Assembly: GCF_003363155.1 (NCBI RefSeq)
Contig: NZ_QRBE01000002.1
Location: forward strand, 79,785-143,784
From: Dyella monticola
GTDB taxonomy: Bacteria > Pseudomonadota > Gammaproteobacteria > Xanthomonadales > Rhodanobacteraceae
Direction of reading: 5' to 3'
DNA length: 64,000 bases
The notes under the pieces are model-generated. The model saw nothing but the letters and a program-made list of their open reading frames with translations. It had not been told where the DNA came from and searched no databases. Shown here piece by piece: positions 23,538-33,009 of this stretch. Position 1 is the first letter of the stretch. Every line of letters starts with the position of its first letter. The position numbers and the translations under genes were made by a program.

Positions 23538-26500
23538 ATGCCAACGAGAAAGCACATGGAGCGCAAGCACGGCGCGGCATCGCGTGATGCAGGCCTCGCA
23601 CCCCTTACCCCGTGCCTGGTCGTGGGTATCGGTGCTTCCGTCGGCGGGTTGGAGGCATTCCAGACGTTCTTCACACATATGCCGGTCGATAGCGGCATGG
23701 CATTTGTTCTGATTCAGCATCTGGCTCCGGAACATACGAGCATCCTGTCAGACATTCTCGGAAAGAGCACTGGCATGACGGTGGCGCAAGCCCATGATGG
23801 CGACGACGTCATTCCGAACCGTGTTTTTGTGATCCCGCCCAATGCGGTCTTGACCATTGTGGGCGGCCGCTTGCACGTCGCTACACCCGCACCAACACGG
23901 CCGAACCGTCATCCCATCGACACGTTTATGTTTTCACTGGCGGAAGATCGGGGGGAACATGCCGTATGCGTCATTCTCTCCGGCTCGGGAAGTGACGGTG
24001 TGCAAGGCTTGGTTGCTGTGAAGGAACATGGCGGCATCACCTTGGCCCAGGCCGAGTTCGACGAAACCGCGATGCTGGGAATGCCGCGCAATGCAGCCGA
24101 CACTGGCTTGGTCGATCATGTGTTGCCGGTCGAAGCGATGCCGGAAAAGCTTATCGAGTATCAACGGTATCTGCGGGAGGTGAGAGATCAGCAACAAAGC
24201 GAGGGCGCGCGCCAAGCGACACGAAATCATTTGGATGAAGTGTGTGCGCTCCTCAATGAATCGGTCGGACACGATTTCAGCCAATACAAGGAAAGTGGAC
24301 TGATCCGCCGACTTCAGCGGCGCATGCAGATCCGCAGTTTTGAAGGTATTCCCGAGTACATCGCTTACCTGCGAAAGGATCCGCGCGAGCTTGGGCTTCT
24401 CTTCCGTGACCTCCTTATCGGCGTGACCCGTTTCTTTCGTGATCCGGATGATTTCGCAGCCTTGGAAACCAAAGTCATGCCAGAGCTGATGAAAAGCACA
24501 GGAACGGAAGCGCAGATTCGCGTTTGGGTGCCCGGGTGCGCCACAGGTGAGGAAGCCTATTCGATTGCAATTTTGCTGCGCGAGGCTACCACCAAGGCTG
24601 CGGTGCATCCCAAGATCGTCATCTTTGCCACCGACATCAATGACACCGCGATTGCGATTGCCCGCACCGGCCGGTATCACAAGTCTCTGCTTGAGGGGGT
24701 GTCGTCGGAACGAACCCAACGATGGTTTATCGAGGATGGGGACTATTTCAGCGCCATTCCGGAAATCCGCGAAATGTGTGTATTCTCCCTGCACAGCGTC
24801 ATCAAAGATCCGCCGTTTTCGCGGCTTCACCTCATTTCCTGCCGGAACTTGCTGATTTATCTCGACGCGTCAGCGCAAGACCGGCTAATTCCCCTGTTCC
24901 ATTATGCACTTCAGCCAGGTGCCTACCTCTTTCTCGGTCCGTCCGAAAGCGTGACGCGCCAGGGTGATTTCTTTGCGGTACTCGACAAGAAGCATCGCCT
25001 TTTCAAACGTAACGACAACGTTGCGTCATCTTTGCCGCGATTTGCGCTTTCGGATACTCCTGTGGCCAAACACGGTGTCGAAACGCCCGCACCAAGCATG
25101 ACGCGGTCCGATAGCACATTCGATAGGGGCGCGCGCCGGGTCATGGAAAAGTATTCGCCTGCCTATATGGTGGTGGACCAGCGCCATCAAATTCTCCGGT
25201 TTTCCGGTCAAATGGGGAAGTATCTCGAACCATCCGAGGGGTCAGCCAGCTTTCATTTATTTAAGCTCGTTCAAAGCGCCTTGCGACCTACCCTGCGGAC
25301 CGCGCTTCGTGAGGCTGAAGGCAGTCAACGGCGCGTGATAAAGCGGAACGTTCCCATCGAAGTGGATAGCAAAAGCCAGGTCGTCAACGTGATTGTGGAG
25401 CCCATCCTGCAGGCATCCGGCGTAGCCAACCATTTTATCATTGCTTTTCAGGACCGCGCGTCAATCAGCGACACAGATGACCTCGAAACGAACACCCTGT
25501 CGGCTGGCGAATTGGATAGCGAGCTTCGTGCGACACGGGCTCGACTGCAGGCAGCTATTGACGAGGCCGAGCAAGCGAAGGAAGAGCTGAGGTCGGCCGA
25601 GGAACAATACCGATCTGCGCATGAGGAAATCCAATCTTCAAATGAAGAGCTCGAAGCGTCCAAGGAGGAGCTTCAGTCGCTCAATGAAGAACTTCAAACA
25701 TTGAACAGCGAGGTGTCGCGCAAGAACGAAGTGCTTCTTGATGTGCATAGTGACCTCAAGAATTTTATCGACAGCAGTCAAATTCCGATGCTTTTCCTGA
25801 ACGCAGAACTGCAGATACGCAACTTTACGCCCGCCGCAACGGAGATATTTCACCTGCGCGACATGGATCGCGGGCGGCCTATCACTGATATTGCAAATAG
25901 GATCGGGTATCACGCGCTCAAGGAAGACGTCAACGAATGTTTGCACACGTTTGCTGTGATCGAGCGTGAAGTGAATCTCCCCCAAAATGGGGCTTCCTTT
26001 CTTATGCGCATCAGGCCATATCGCTCGATTAAGGGAAGTGTCGATGGCGTCGTGATCGTTTTTATCGATATTTCTGAAAGAAAGCGCCATGAAGAGGCGA
26101 AGGCGCGGCTCGCCGCGATCGTTGATTCATCGCGCGACGCGATCATCAGCCAGACGCTGGACGGTGTCATTGTGAGCTGGAATGAGGGGGCCACGCATAT
26201 GTTTGGCTATACCGAGGAGGAGGTTATCGGTCAGCCGAACTCAAGCGTTGCCCCCTGCCTCCAACCTGATGAAATACCGGGTCTCTTGCAGAAAATTGGG
26301 AAGGGGCAATCCATCAGCCATTATGAAACCGTACGCACCACCAAGGAAGGAAAGGCGATTGAAATTTCGCTTACCATTTCTCCGATTCGAAATGATAACG
26401 GCCAAATTATTGGTGTGTCAGAAGTGGCGCGAGATATTACCGAGCGCCAGGTTGCTGAAAGACATCGAGACTTACTGATGGGGGAGCTGGACCATCGGGT

Positions 26501-27071
26501 AAAGAATACGCTTGCGACGGTGCAGGTCATAGCGATGCAAACAGCTCAGCGTGCTTTGTCCATCGAAGATTTTCGCGACTCATTTGAGAAGAGGCTGATG
26601 TCGTTGGCGCAGACCCACACGCTGCTGACAGAAGGGCAATGGCGGGGTGCCTCCTTGCGGAAGATTGTCACCACCGAATTATTGCCTTATGGCATCGAAG
26701 GACAACGCTTTACCGTGTCCGGTCATGAGGTGTCATTAACGCCCAAGCAGGCGCTCGCCCTTGGCCTGAGCTTCCATGAGTTAACGACCAATGCTGCCAA
26801 ATATGGTGCCCTATCGCGACCCAGCCGTGGTTGTGTCGATATTTCCTGGGAAGTCTTGGGTTCGAATGAGGGATCAGTACTCCAAATTAAGTGGATGGAG
26901 TCGGGCGGCCCCGCTGTCACAAAACCGCGCTCGCACGGCTTCGGTTCACGGTTGATCGAGCGAGGCCTGCAATATGAGTTGAATGCGGAGGTGCATCTTG
27001 ATTTTCGAGATGAAGGCGTCTTCTGCCTGATGCGAATTCCGTTTAGCGCTACGGATCCCGCTCCCCGTTGA
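23538..27071 (+). CDS. CheB-CheR-PAS hybrid with HWE-family histidine kinase domain
   Basis: 1177 residues. Domains in order: CheB methylesterase (about 27-210; GIGASVGGLEAF, QHLAPEH and SGSGSDGVQG give the Ser-His-Asp triad); CheR methyltransferase (about 225-490; FSQYKESGLIRRLQRRM, VWVPGCATGEEAYSIAI); a coiled-coil linker rich in EEL/NEEL (about 660-740); two PAS-like domains (about 745-850 and 855-975); and a C-terminal HWE kinase (GELDHRVKNTLATVQ, HELTTNAAKYGALS, HGFGSRLIERGLQYEL). There is no receiver domain. Such proteins couple sensing to a signal relay rather than to flagellar chemotaxis. Its position between the RpoE-ChrR pair and the lipid genes suggests an input into that stress response. 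Confidence 0.9.
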   Translation: MPTRKHMERKHGAASRDAGLAPLTPCLVVGIGASVGGLEAFQTFFTHMPVDSGMAFVLIQHLAPEHTSILSDILGKSTGMTVAQAHDGDDVIPNRVFVIPPNAVLTIVGGRLHVATPAPTRPNRHPIDTFMFSLAEDRGEHAVCVILSGSGSDGVQGLVAVKEHGGITLAQAEFDETAMLGMPRNAADTGLVDHVLPVEAMPEKLIEYQRYLREVRDQQQSEGARQATRNHLDEVCALLNESVGHDFSQYKESGLIRRLQRRMQIRSFEGIPEYIAYLRKDPRELGLLFRDLLIGVTRFFRDPDDFAALETKVMPELMKSTGTEAQIRVWVPGCATGEEAYSIAILLREATTKAAVHPKIVIFATDINDTAIAIARTGRYHKSLLEGVSSERTQRWFIEDGDYFSAIPEIREMCVFSLHSVIKDPPFSRLHLISCRNLLIYLDASAQDRLIPLFHYALQPGAYLFLGPSESVTRQGDFFAVLDKKHRLFKRNDNVASSLPRFALSDTPVAKHGVETPAPSMTRSDSTFDRGARRVMEKYSPAYMVVDQRHQILRFSGQMGKYLEPSEGSASFHLFKLVQSALRPTLRTALREAEGSQRRVIKRNVPIEVDSKSQVVNVIVEPILQASGVANHFIIAFQDRASISDTDDLETNTLSAGELDSELRATRARLQAAIDEAEQAKEELRSAEEQYRSAHEEIQSSNEELEASKEELQSLNEELQTLNSEVSRKNEVLLDVHSDLKNFIDSSQIPMLFLNAELQIRNFTPAATEIFHLRDMDRGRPITDIANRIGYHALKEDVNECLHTFAVIEREVNLPQNGASFLMRIRPYRSIKGSVDGVVIVFIDISERKRHEEAKARLAAIVDSSRDAIISQTLDGVIVSWNEGATHMFGYTEEEVIGQPNSSVAPCLQPDEIPGLLQKIGKGQSISHYETVRTTKEGKAIEISLTISPIRNDNGQIIGVSEVARDITERQVAERHRDLLMGELDHRVKNTLATVQVIAMQTAQRALSIEDFRDSFEKRLMSLAQTHTLLTEGQWRGASLRKIVTTELLPYGIEGQRFTVSGHEVSLTPKQALALGLSFHELTTNAAKYGALSRPSRGCVDISWEVLGSNEGSVLQIKWMESGGPAVTKPRSHGFGSRLIERGLQYELNAEVHLDFRDEGVFCLMRIPFSATDPAPR

Positions 27072-27332
27072 CGGGAAGGTATTCATTCTCGCCATCGTCA
27101 AGATCATCTGCGATCGGGACGTGTCCTTGGTTTAGGCGCAGTGGCTATCCTTCACCCATGGTCGATCTGGGCGCGTCTCGTGAGGGCGCATTAAACGCGT
27201 TCCAGTCCTGGCGCGGCACTTACGCATCAGCCCGAAACCGATAAAACACGTCTGCGCCTCATTTCGGTTCGCGCATGCATCCAGTGGGGTTGCGTTTACG
27301 TATCTATGGATGACAGCCAATAGGTACCCGCC

Positions 27333-28331
27333 ATGCCCACTCTCCAGTCCGTCGAAGCGTCGTCATCAAGGCACGAGAGCCTATCGACGGGCACCGCAGC
27401 GCGTTCTCGCCATGCATCTGTGTTGAAGGCCCTACGTCAATGGATCGATGCGCAGGCCGGTGCGGATACAGACCCCGACCGCGGTGACACGATCGACTGG
27501 TTGCGCGCGCTGCCCTTCGTGGCAATGCACGTGGCTTGTATCGCCGTGATCTGGGTCGGCGTAACGCCTATCGCGTTGATGGTCGCAGGAGCCCTCTACG
27601 CCATCCGCATGTTTGCGCTGACGGGCTTCTACCATCGTTACTTTTCGCACCGAACCTTTCGAACGTCACGCACGGTCCAATTCGTGTTCGCACTCATAGG
27701 AGCGACTTGCGTGCAACGCGGCCCCCTTTGGTGGGCGGCACATCACCGCCATCATCACCGCCACGCAGACACCCCGCTCGACCCCCATTCACCGGGTATC
27801 CGTGGTTTTCTGTGGAGCCATATAGGCTGGTTCCTGACGACCAGGGCATTTCGTACCGACACGTCCCGGGTACCGGATTTGGCGAAATACCCGGAGCTGC
27901 GCTGGCTGGATCGCTACGACACGCTTGTACCGATCGCACTTGCAAGCCTCTTATTCGGTCTGGGCACGCTACTGCATCACGCGGCTCCGCACTTGGGGAC
28001 CGGCGGCGGCCAAATGCTCGTGTGGGGTTTCTTTGTCTCGACCGTGGTGCTGTTTCATGCGACCGTCACGATCAACTCGCTGGCCCACCGCTTCGGATCG
28101 CGTCGTTTCGAAACACGGGATGACAGCCGCAACAACCCGTGGTTGGCGCTGATCACCTTCGGCGAAGGGTGGCATAACAACCACCACTTCTACCCGGGGT
28201 CGGCGCGGCAAGGGTTTCGTTGGTGGGAAATCGACCTGACCTACTACGGCCTAAGGTCGATGGCGATGATGGGCCTGGTGCACGATTTGAAACCCGTGCC
28301 TGTGTGGGTGGCCTCACGGATGAGGAAGTAG
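27333..28331 (+). CDS. Acyl-CoA/fatty-acid delta-9-type desaturase
   Basis: 332 residues. The histidine boxes are YHRYFSHRTF (about 107), AAHHRHHHRHADTPLD (about 138) and GEGWHNNHHFYP (about 278), as in stearoyl-CoA-type membrane di-iron desaturases. Hydrophobic pairs lie on either side. It would introduce a double bond in membrane acyl chains using O2 and a reductase partner. It ends two bases before the next ATG and heads the compact lipid block 27333-34085, probably one transcript. Confidence 0.88.
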   Translation: MPTLQSVEASSSRHESLSTGTAARSRHASVLKALRQWIDAQAGADTDPDRGDTIDWLRALPFVAMHVACIAVIWVGVTPIALMVAGALYAIRMFALTGFYHRYFSHRTFRTSRTVQFVFALIGATCVQRGPLWWAAHHRHHHRHADTPLDPHSPGIRGFLWSHIGWFLTTRAFRTDTSRVPDLAKYPELRWLDRYDTLVPIALASLLFGLGTLLHHAAPHLGTGGGQMLVWGFFVSTVVLFHATVTINSLAHRFGSRRFETRDDSRNNPWLALITFGEGWHNNHHFYPGSARQGFRWWEIDLTYYGLRSMAMMGLVHDLKPVPVWVASRMRK

Positions 28332-28333
28332 TG

Positions 28334-29623
28334 ATGCGCATCGCCGTGATCGGATCGGGCATTGCGGGGCTTGCCTCCGCGTGGCTGCTGTCCCGCAAAC
28401 ATGCGGTCACGTTGTTTGAGGCCAATGACTACCTCGGCGGCCATACGCACACCCACGATATCCAACTGCACGGCCAACGCTATGCCGTCGACACCGGCTT
28501 TATCGTCTTCAACCCCGCACATTACCCTTTACTGACCCGTCTGTTCGCCGAACTCGGCGTGGCCTCGCAGTCGACCACCATGAGCTTCTCGGTGCATAGC
28601 GAAGCCAGTGGCGTGGAATACAACGCAACGTCGCTCGACGCATTATTTTGCCAACGCCGAAACCTTTTCTCTCCGCGCTTCATTGGCATGGTGCGCGATC
28701 TTCTGCGTTTCTATCGTGAAGCGCCTTCGCTGCTGCAGGATGACGCGAGCGATCCTACGCTTGGCGATTGGCTTGACGAACGCCGTTACGGCGGCGCCTT
28801 CCGGACCGAGCACCTGGTACCGATGGCCTCGGCGCTGTGGTCGTCGCCGCCGCGGGATATCCTGGCGTTTCCGGCGCGCTATCTCGCCCATTTCATGGCG
28901 AACCACCACATGCTCCAAGTGAGCGGCCGGCCTGAATGGCGCGCGGTGAAAGGCGGGTCTCGCAGCTATGTTCATGCACTGCGCAAGGGCTGGCACGTGC
29001 AAGAGCGTCTGGGTTGTCCGGTGTTATCCGTGCATCGCCGACCGGACGGCGTGGCCGTCCGCACGGAGGAAGGCATCGACCAGTACGACCATGTCGTGAT
29101 GGCCTGTCACAGCGATCAGGCGCTCCGCGCGCTGGTCAATCCCAGCCCAAGCGAACATCGCATTCTTGGCGCCATGACCTATCAAGCGAATGACGTGGTG
29201 CTGCACACGGATGCAACGTTGCTACCGCGCAACAAAAAAGCGTGGGCCGCGTGGAATGCCTTCGTGCCAAAAGATGCCCATGATGCCTGTACGGTGAGCT
29301 ACTGCATGAATCTGCTGCAGGGCATCGAAGCACCGGAACCTCTCGTCGTAACGCTTAACCGCACGGACGCGATCGACCCGGCCAAAATCGTGCGGCGCAT
29401 GCATTACGACCACCCGGTCTACACGCGTGCGTCAGTCGCCGCACGGCAGCGCAAGGCGGAAATCCAAGGCCAGCAACGCACCTGGTTCGCGGGGGCCTAT
29501 TGGGGCTGGGGTTTCCACGAAGACGGCATGCGCAGCGCCGTGGACGTCGCTCGCGAGCTCGGCGTGCCCTGGACGGCCGGCGTGCAGCCGGCGGATGCCA
29601 CAGCGATAGAGCAGATGGCATGA
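28334..29623 (+). CDS. COG2907-type NAD/FAD-binding amine-oxidase-like protein
   Basis: 429 residues from ATG 28334, two bases after the desaturase stop; the frame is open from 28220 but that part lies inside the desaturase gene. FAD motif MRIAVIGSGIAGLASAWLLS and ALFEANDYLGGHTHTHDI-type sequence start the protein. FIVFNPAHYPLL and the C-terminal FAGAYWGWGFHEDGMRSAVD are characteristic of COG2907. Homologues occur in RpoE-ChrR regulons beside DUF1365 and CFA-synthase genes. A role in oxidative fatty-acid modification, such as desaturating a methylated chain on the way to furan fatty acids, is plausible but inferred. Confidence 0.85.
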   Translation: MRIAVIGSGIAGLASAWLLSRKHAVTLFEANDYLGGHTHTHDIQLHGQRYAVDTGFIVFNPAHYPLLTRLFAELGVASQSTTMSFSVHSEASGVEYNATSLDALFCQRRNLFSPRFIGMVRDLLRFYREAPSLLQDDASDPTLGDWLDERRYGGAFRTEHLVPMASALWSSPPRDILAFPARYLAHFMANHHMLQVSGRPEWRAVKGGSRSYVHALRKGWHVQERLGCPVLSVHRRPDGVAVRTEEGIDQYDHVVMACHSDQALRALVNPSPSEHRILGAMTYQANDVVLHTDATLLPRNKKAWAAWNAFVPKDAHDACTVSYCMNLLQGIEAPEPLVVTLNRTDAIDPAKIVRRMHYDHPVYTRASVAARQRKAEIQGQQRTWFAGAYWGWGFHEDGMRSAVDVARELGVPWTAGVQPADATAIEQMA

Positions 29624-30414
29624 ACATGGCCCTGCAGAACGCAGAACGTCCCACCATGAGCGCCGTCTACGAAGGTGTCGTACGGCATCGGCGCCTCGCC
29701 CCGCATCCGCATGCATTTCACTATCGGATCGCGCAGCTCTACCTGGACCTGGACGAGATCGATCGCCTATTCGCGGCACGTCGGCTCTGGTCGGTGAACC
29801 GCCGCAACGTCGCGGAGTTTCGTCGCAGTGATTACCTTGGCCCTCTCGATGCGCCTCTTTCTGAAGCGGTACGCCGCACGGTCGCCAGCGCTACGGGCGA
29901 ATGGCCAGCCGGACCGATCCGCATGCTTACGCATTTGCGGTATTTCGGCCACATATTCAATCCGGTGACCTTCTATTACTGCTATGCCGCCGATGGCTCG
30001 ACGTTGGTGGCGATCGTCGCCGAAATCACCAACACGCCATGGAAAGAGCGTCATGCGTATGTGCTGCTCGTCGATGCGGCGCATAGGCACGGCTGCGCCT
30101 TCGCCTGGGCGTTTTCCAAAACGTTTCACGTGTCGCCGTTCATGCCCATGGAGCGGGACTACGCCTGGCGCTTCACCGCACCTGGCGAAACCCTGCACGT
30201 TCACATGGACGTGCTGAACGAAGGCCAGCGCGAATTCGATGCGCACCTCAGCCTGACCCGGCGCCCGCTGGATGGCACCGCACTAGCCACGGTGCTGTGG
30301 CGCTACCCCTTGATGACGATGCAAGTCGTCGGCGCCATCCATTGGCATGCACTGCGGCTATGGCTCAAACATAACCCGGTGTATGCGCACCACCATCTTT
30401 CGCGAGGTTCATGA
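29620..30414 (+). CDS. DUF1365 family protein
   Basis: 264 residues from ATG 29620, overlapping the upstream stop. DUF1365 signatures are YEGVVRHRRLAPHPHAFHYR at the start, LTHLRYFGHIFNPVTFYYCY, ITNTPWKERHAYVL and the FSKTFHVSPFMPMERDYAWR stretch. The biochemical function is unestablished. Its conserved pairing with COG2907 and CFA-type methyltransferases points to acyl-chain modification. ATGA-type overlap with the following gene. Confidence 0.87.
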   Translation: MNMALQNAERPTMSAVYEGVVRHRRLAPHPHAFHYRIAQLYLDLDEIDRLFAARRLWSVNRRNVAEFRRSDYLGPLDAPLSEAVRRTVASATGEWPAGPIRMLTHLRYFGHIFNPVTFYYCYAADGSTLVAIVAEITNTPWKERHAYVLLVDAAHRHGCAFAWAFSKTFHVSPFMPMERDYAWRFTAPGETLHVHMDVLNEGQREFDAHLSLTRRPLDGTALATVLWRYPLMTMQVVGAIHWHALRLWLKHNPVYAHHHLSRGS

Positions 30415-31670
30415 TGAACGCCATCGTTGATAGTCCCCGTCCGTCCGCGGTGGGCGCCGCCACTCGACTTCTTCGGGCCGGCCTTCTCAAGCAGATGATG
30501 CGGTTGCGCCACGGCCGATTGACCTTGCGTGATGCCCTGGGTACAGAGGAATGTGGCATACCCGCCTCGCAGCATCCCGATCTGTCGGTCGACCTCCACA
30601 TCAGGGACGTGGACTTCTACCGCAGGGTCGCCACGCATGGGAGTGTCGGCGCGGGCGAGGCCTATATGTACGGGTTGTGGGAATGCGACGAGTTGGTCGC
30701 TCTGGTGCGACTACTGGTGCGCAATCGCGACCTGCTCGATGCGATGGAAACGGGTCTGGCGCGCCTCGGCGGCTGGGCAATGCGCGTATGGCACACGCTA
30801 CGGCGCAATACCCGCCATGGCAGCCGGCGCAATATCGCCGCCCATTACGATCTGGGCAACGCGTTCTTCCAACTCTTTCTCTCGCCGGACCTCATGTACT
30901 CATCGGCGCTCTGGGAGAGCGATGTCGATACCTTGGAATCGGCCTCAACCCGGAAACTCCACCGCATCTGCGAGCGCCTGCAGCTGACATCAAGTGACCG
31001 CGTGGTGGAAATCGGCACAGGCTGGGGTGGTTTCGCGCTCCACGCGGCGGCCCATTACGGTTGCCATGTCACCACAACCACGATCTCGCAAGAGCAGCAT
31101 GCGCTAGCCACGCGACGCGTGGCCGAGGCCGGGTTGTCCGACAAGGTCACCGTGCTGCTGAAGGATTACCGCGATCTCGATGGACAGTACGACAAGCTCG
31201 TCTCGATCGAAATGGTCGAGGCCATCGGCGCGGAATTTCTCGATACGTATTTTGCACAGATATCGCGGCTCCTGAAACCGAACGGACTCGCTGTGCTGCA
31301 GGCCATTACAATCGAAGATCACCGCTACGCACACGCATTGAAGTCGGTCGATTTCATTAAGCGCTTTATTTTTCCGGGCAGCTTCATTCCATCGATTCAG
31401 GCGCTGCTGACCGCCAAGACGCGCAGCAGCGACCTGGCGCTGATCGAACTCAGCGATTTTGGTCTCTCTTACGCAAAGACCCTCAAGGCGTGGCGAGAGC
31501 GCTTTCTGCAGCAGCGCGAACGCGTGCGGCAGCAAGGCTTTGATGAGCGCTTCATTCGGATGTGGGAGTTTTACCTTGCCTATTGCGAAGGCGGATTTCG
31601 CGAGCGCTCGATCGGCGTCGCGCATCTGGTACTCGCTAAACCCGGTTATCGCGCTCCGCACAGCGCGTAG
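30411..31670 (+). CDS. Cyclopropane-fatty-acid-synthase-family SAM methyltransferase (first copy)
   Basis: 419 residues (ATG 30411 or 30414). The N-terminal substrate region is followed by the SAM site VVEIGTGWGGFALHAAAHYG (about 200), with SRRNIAAHYDLGNAFFQLFL and LMYSSALWESDVDTLESAS upstream, all CFA-synthase hallmarks. SIEMVEAIGAEFLDTYFAQI and the C-terminal RFIRMWEFYLAYCEGGFRER also match. It would methylate or cyclopropanate unsaturated phospholipid chains at the inner membrane. A second, more diverged methyltransferase of the same superfamily lies at 33006. Confidence 0.9.
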   Translation: MMNAIVDSPRPSAVGAATRLLRAGLLKQMMRLRHGRLTLRDALGTEECGIPASQHPDLSVDLHIRDVDFYRRVATHGSVGAGEAYMYGLWECDELVALVRLLVRNRDLLDAMETGLARLGGWAMRVWHTLRRNTRHGSRRNIAAHYDLGNAFFQLFLSPDLMYSSALWESDVDTLESASTRKLHRICERLQLTSSDRVVEIGTGWGGFALHAAAHYGCHVTTTTISQEQHALATRRVAEAGLSDKVTVLLKDYRDLDGQYDKLVSIEMVEAIGAEFLDTYFAQISRLLKPNGLAVLQAITIEDHRYAHALKSVDFIKRFIFPGSFIPSIQALLTAKTRSSDLALIELSDFGLSYAKTLKAWRERFLQQRERVRQQGFDERFIRMWEFYLAYCEGGFRERSIGVAHLVLAKPGYRAPHSA

Positions 31671-31690
31671 ATGCAGGGAACGTTTCGCTG

Positions 31691-32218
31691 ATGTTCTGGA
31701 TCACGCTTATCGTTTATGAGGCCGTGTGGTTCTGCGCTGTAAGCGGTGCAGGCCATGGCCTTGCATGGCCTGGCCTCGCGGCCGCCTCCATCTTCGTCGC
31801 ATGGCGCCTCTGGCTGTCGCGGCATCGCGCGGCCGAATGTCGTCTGCTCGTGGTATCGCTAGCACTCGGTGCGGTGCTGGAAACCTGCTGGGTGCGGGCG
31901 GGATGGATTGCGTACGCCGCGCCGTGGTCGGTGATGCCTGCGCCGGCATGGATCCTCGCGCTCTGGGCCTGTTTCGCACTCACGATCATGTCGCTGTTTG
32001 GCTATCTGCAATCGCGTCCGCCATTGGCCGCCCTGCTCGGGGCCATCGGTGGACCGCTTTCGTACGCTGCGGCTTCCCACGGTTGGCACGCGGTTCGTGT
32101 GGTGCCTCCTTCCTGGCATGCCTGGTGTGCACTCGCCGCGGGCTGGGCCCTGGTATTGCCGTTGCTTACGACGCTGGCTCGTCGCTGGACCCGTATGCCG
32201 GTGCGGAGTGCCCGATGA
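31691..32218 (+). CDS. DUF2878 membrane protein
   Basis: 175 residues, five or six hydrophobic helices (YEAVWFCAVSGAGHGLAWPG, VSLALGAVLETCWVRAGWI, PAWILALWACFALTIM). The pattern and neighbourhood match DUF2878, a small inner-membrane family of unknown function that travels with DUF1295 and CFA-synthase genes. It starts 20 bases after the previous stop and overlaps the next gene by four bases. Confidence 0.8.
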   Translation: MFWITLIVYEAVWFCAVSGAGHGLAWPGLAAASIFVAWRLWLSRHRAAECRLLVVSLALGAVLETCWVRAGWIAYAAPWSVMPAPAWILALWACFALTIMSLFGYLQSRPPLAALLGAIGGPLSYAAASHGWHAVRVVPPSWHAWCALAAGWALVLPLLTTLARRWTRMPVRSAR

Positions 32219-33009
32219 ACCCATGGACCACGTTGCTGCTGCTCTGGCTGCTTGCCGCGGGAATGATGACGCTTGGTTGGCGCTGGCAGGTGAAACACAT
32301 CAATGCGGGAATCGTCGATGTCCTGTGGGCATCGGGCTTGGCGGGCAGCGCCCTGTTGCTGGCATCGCTGGGCCATGGCACCCCGTTGCCGCGCCTCACG
32401 GTGGCGATCTTCGGTGGAACATGGGGACTGCGCTTGGCCATACATCTATGGCGGCGTGTCAAGGGCGAACGCGAAGATGGCCGATACCGTTATCTGCGGG
32501 AACACTGGCAGGGCAATCAGGCCAAGTTCTTCGCTTTCTTCCAGTTCCAAGCGGCGTTGATCGTGCTATTTGCGCTGCCCTTTCTAGCGGTGGCCGCCAA
32601 TACATGCCTGAGTCGGCTCAGCCTGGTCGGCGGTCTTGCGGTCTGGGTTGTGTCGGTACTGGGCGAGGCGATCGCCGATCGTCAACTCGCTCGTTTTCGC
32701 GCCGATCCCACCCATCGCGGCGGTGTCTGCAGCATTGGTTTGTGGCGTTATTCGCGACACCCTAATTATTTCTTTGAATGGCTGCACTGGTTTGCGTATG
32801 TACTGCTGGCAATAGGTTCGCCGTTGGCATGGCTGGCATGGGCTGGGCCGATGGTGATGTTCGTGTTCCTGCGTTGGATCAGCGGGATACCGTTTACCGA
32901 GGCGCAGGCGCTACGTACACGCGGCGATGCTTATCGCCGCTACCAGCAAAGCACGCCCATGCTGTTTCCATGGTTCCCCAAATCCGCTCGCAAAGGATCC
33001 CGCGCATGA
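32215..33009 (+). CDS. DUF1295 (steroid 5-alpha-reductase-like) membrane protein
   Basis: 264 residues from ATG 32215 (ATGA overlap). About six membrane helices. The motifs are KHINAGIVDVLWASGLA, REDGRYRYLREHW-type sequence, and RYSRHPNYFFEWLHWFAY, the HPNY box shared with ICMT/steroid 5-alpha reductases, followed by SGIPFTEAQALRTRGDAYRR. These enzymes use NADPH to reduce, or SAM to methylate, lipid substrates. A reductase acting on unsaturated chains is possible here. The stop overlaps the next ATG at 33006. Confidence 0.85.
   Translation: MNPWTTLLLLWLLAAGMMTLGWRWQVKHINAGIVDVLWASGLAGSALLLASLGHGTPLPRLTVAIFGGTWGLRLAIHLWRRVKGEREDGRYRYLREHWQGNQAKFFAFFQFQAALIVLFALPFLAVAANTCLSRLSLVGGLAVWVVSVLGEAIADRQLARFRADPTHRGGVCSIGLWRYSRHPNYFFEWLHWFAYVLLAIGSPLAWLAWAGPMVMFVFLRWISGIPFTEAQALRTRGDAYRRYQQSTPMLFPWFPKSARKGSRA

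Noticed and set aside
31726..32214. Long N-terminal extension of the DUF1295 protein
   Set aside because: The region codes for DUF2878 in another frame; the ATGA overlap at 32215 marks the true start.
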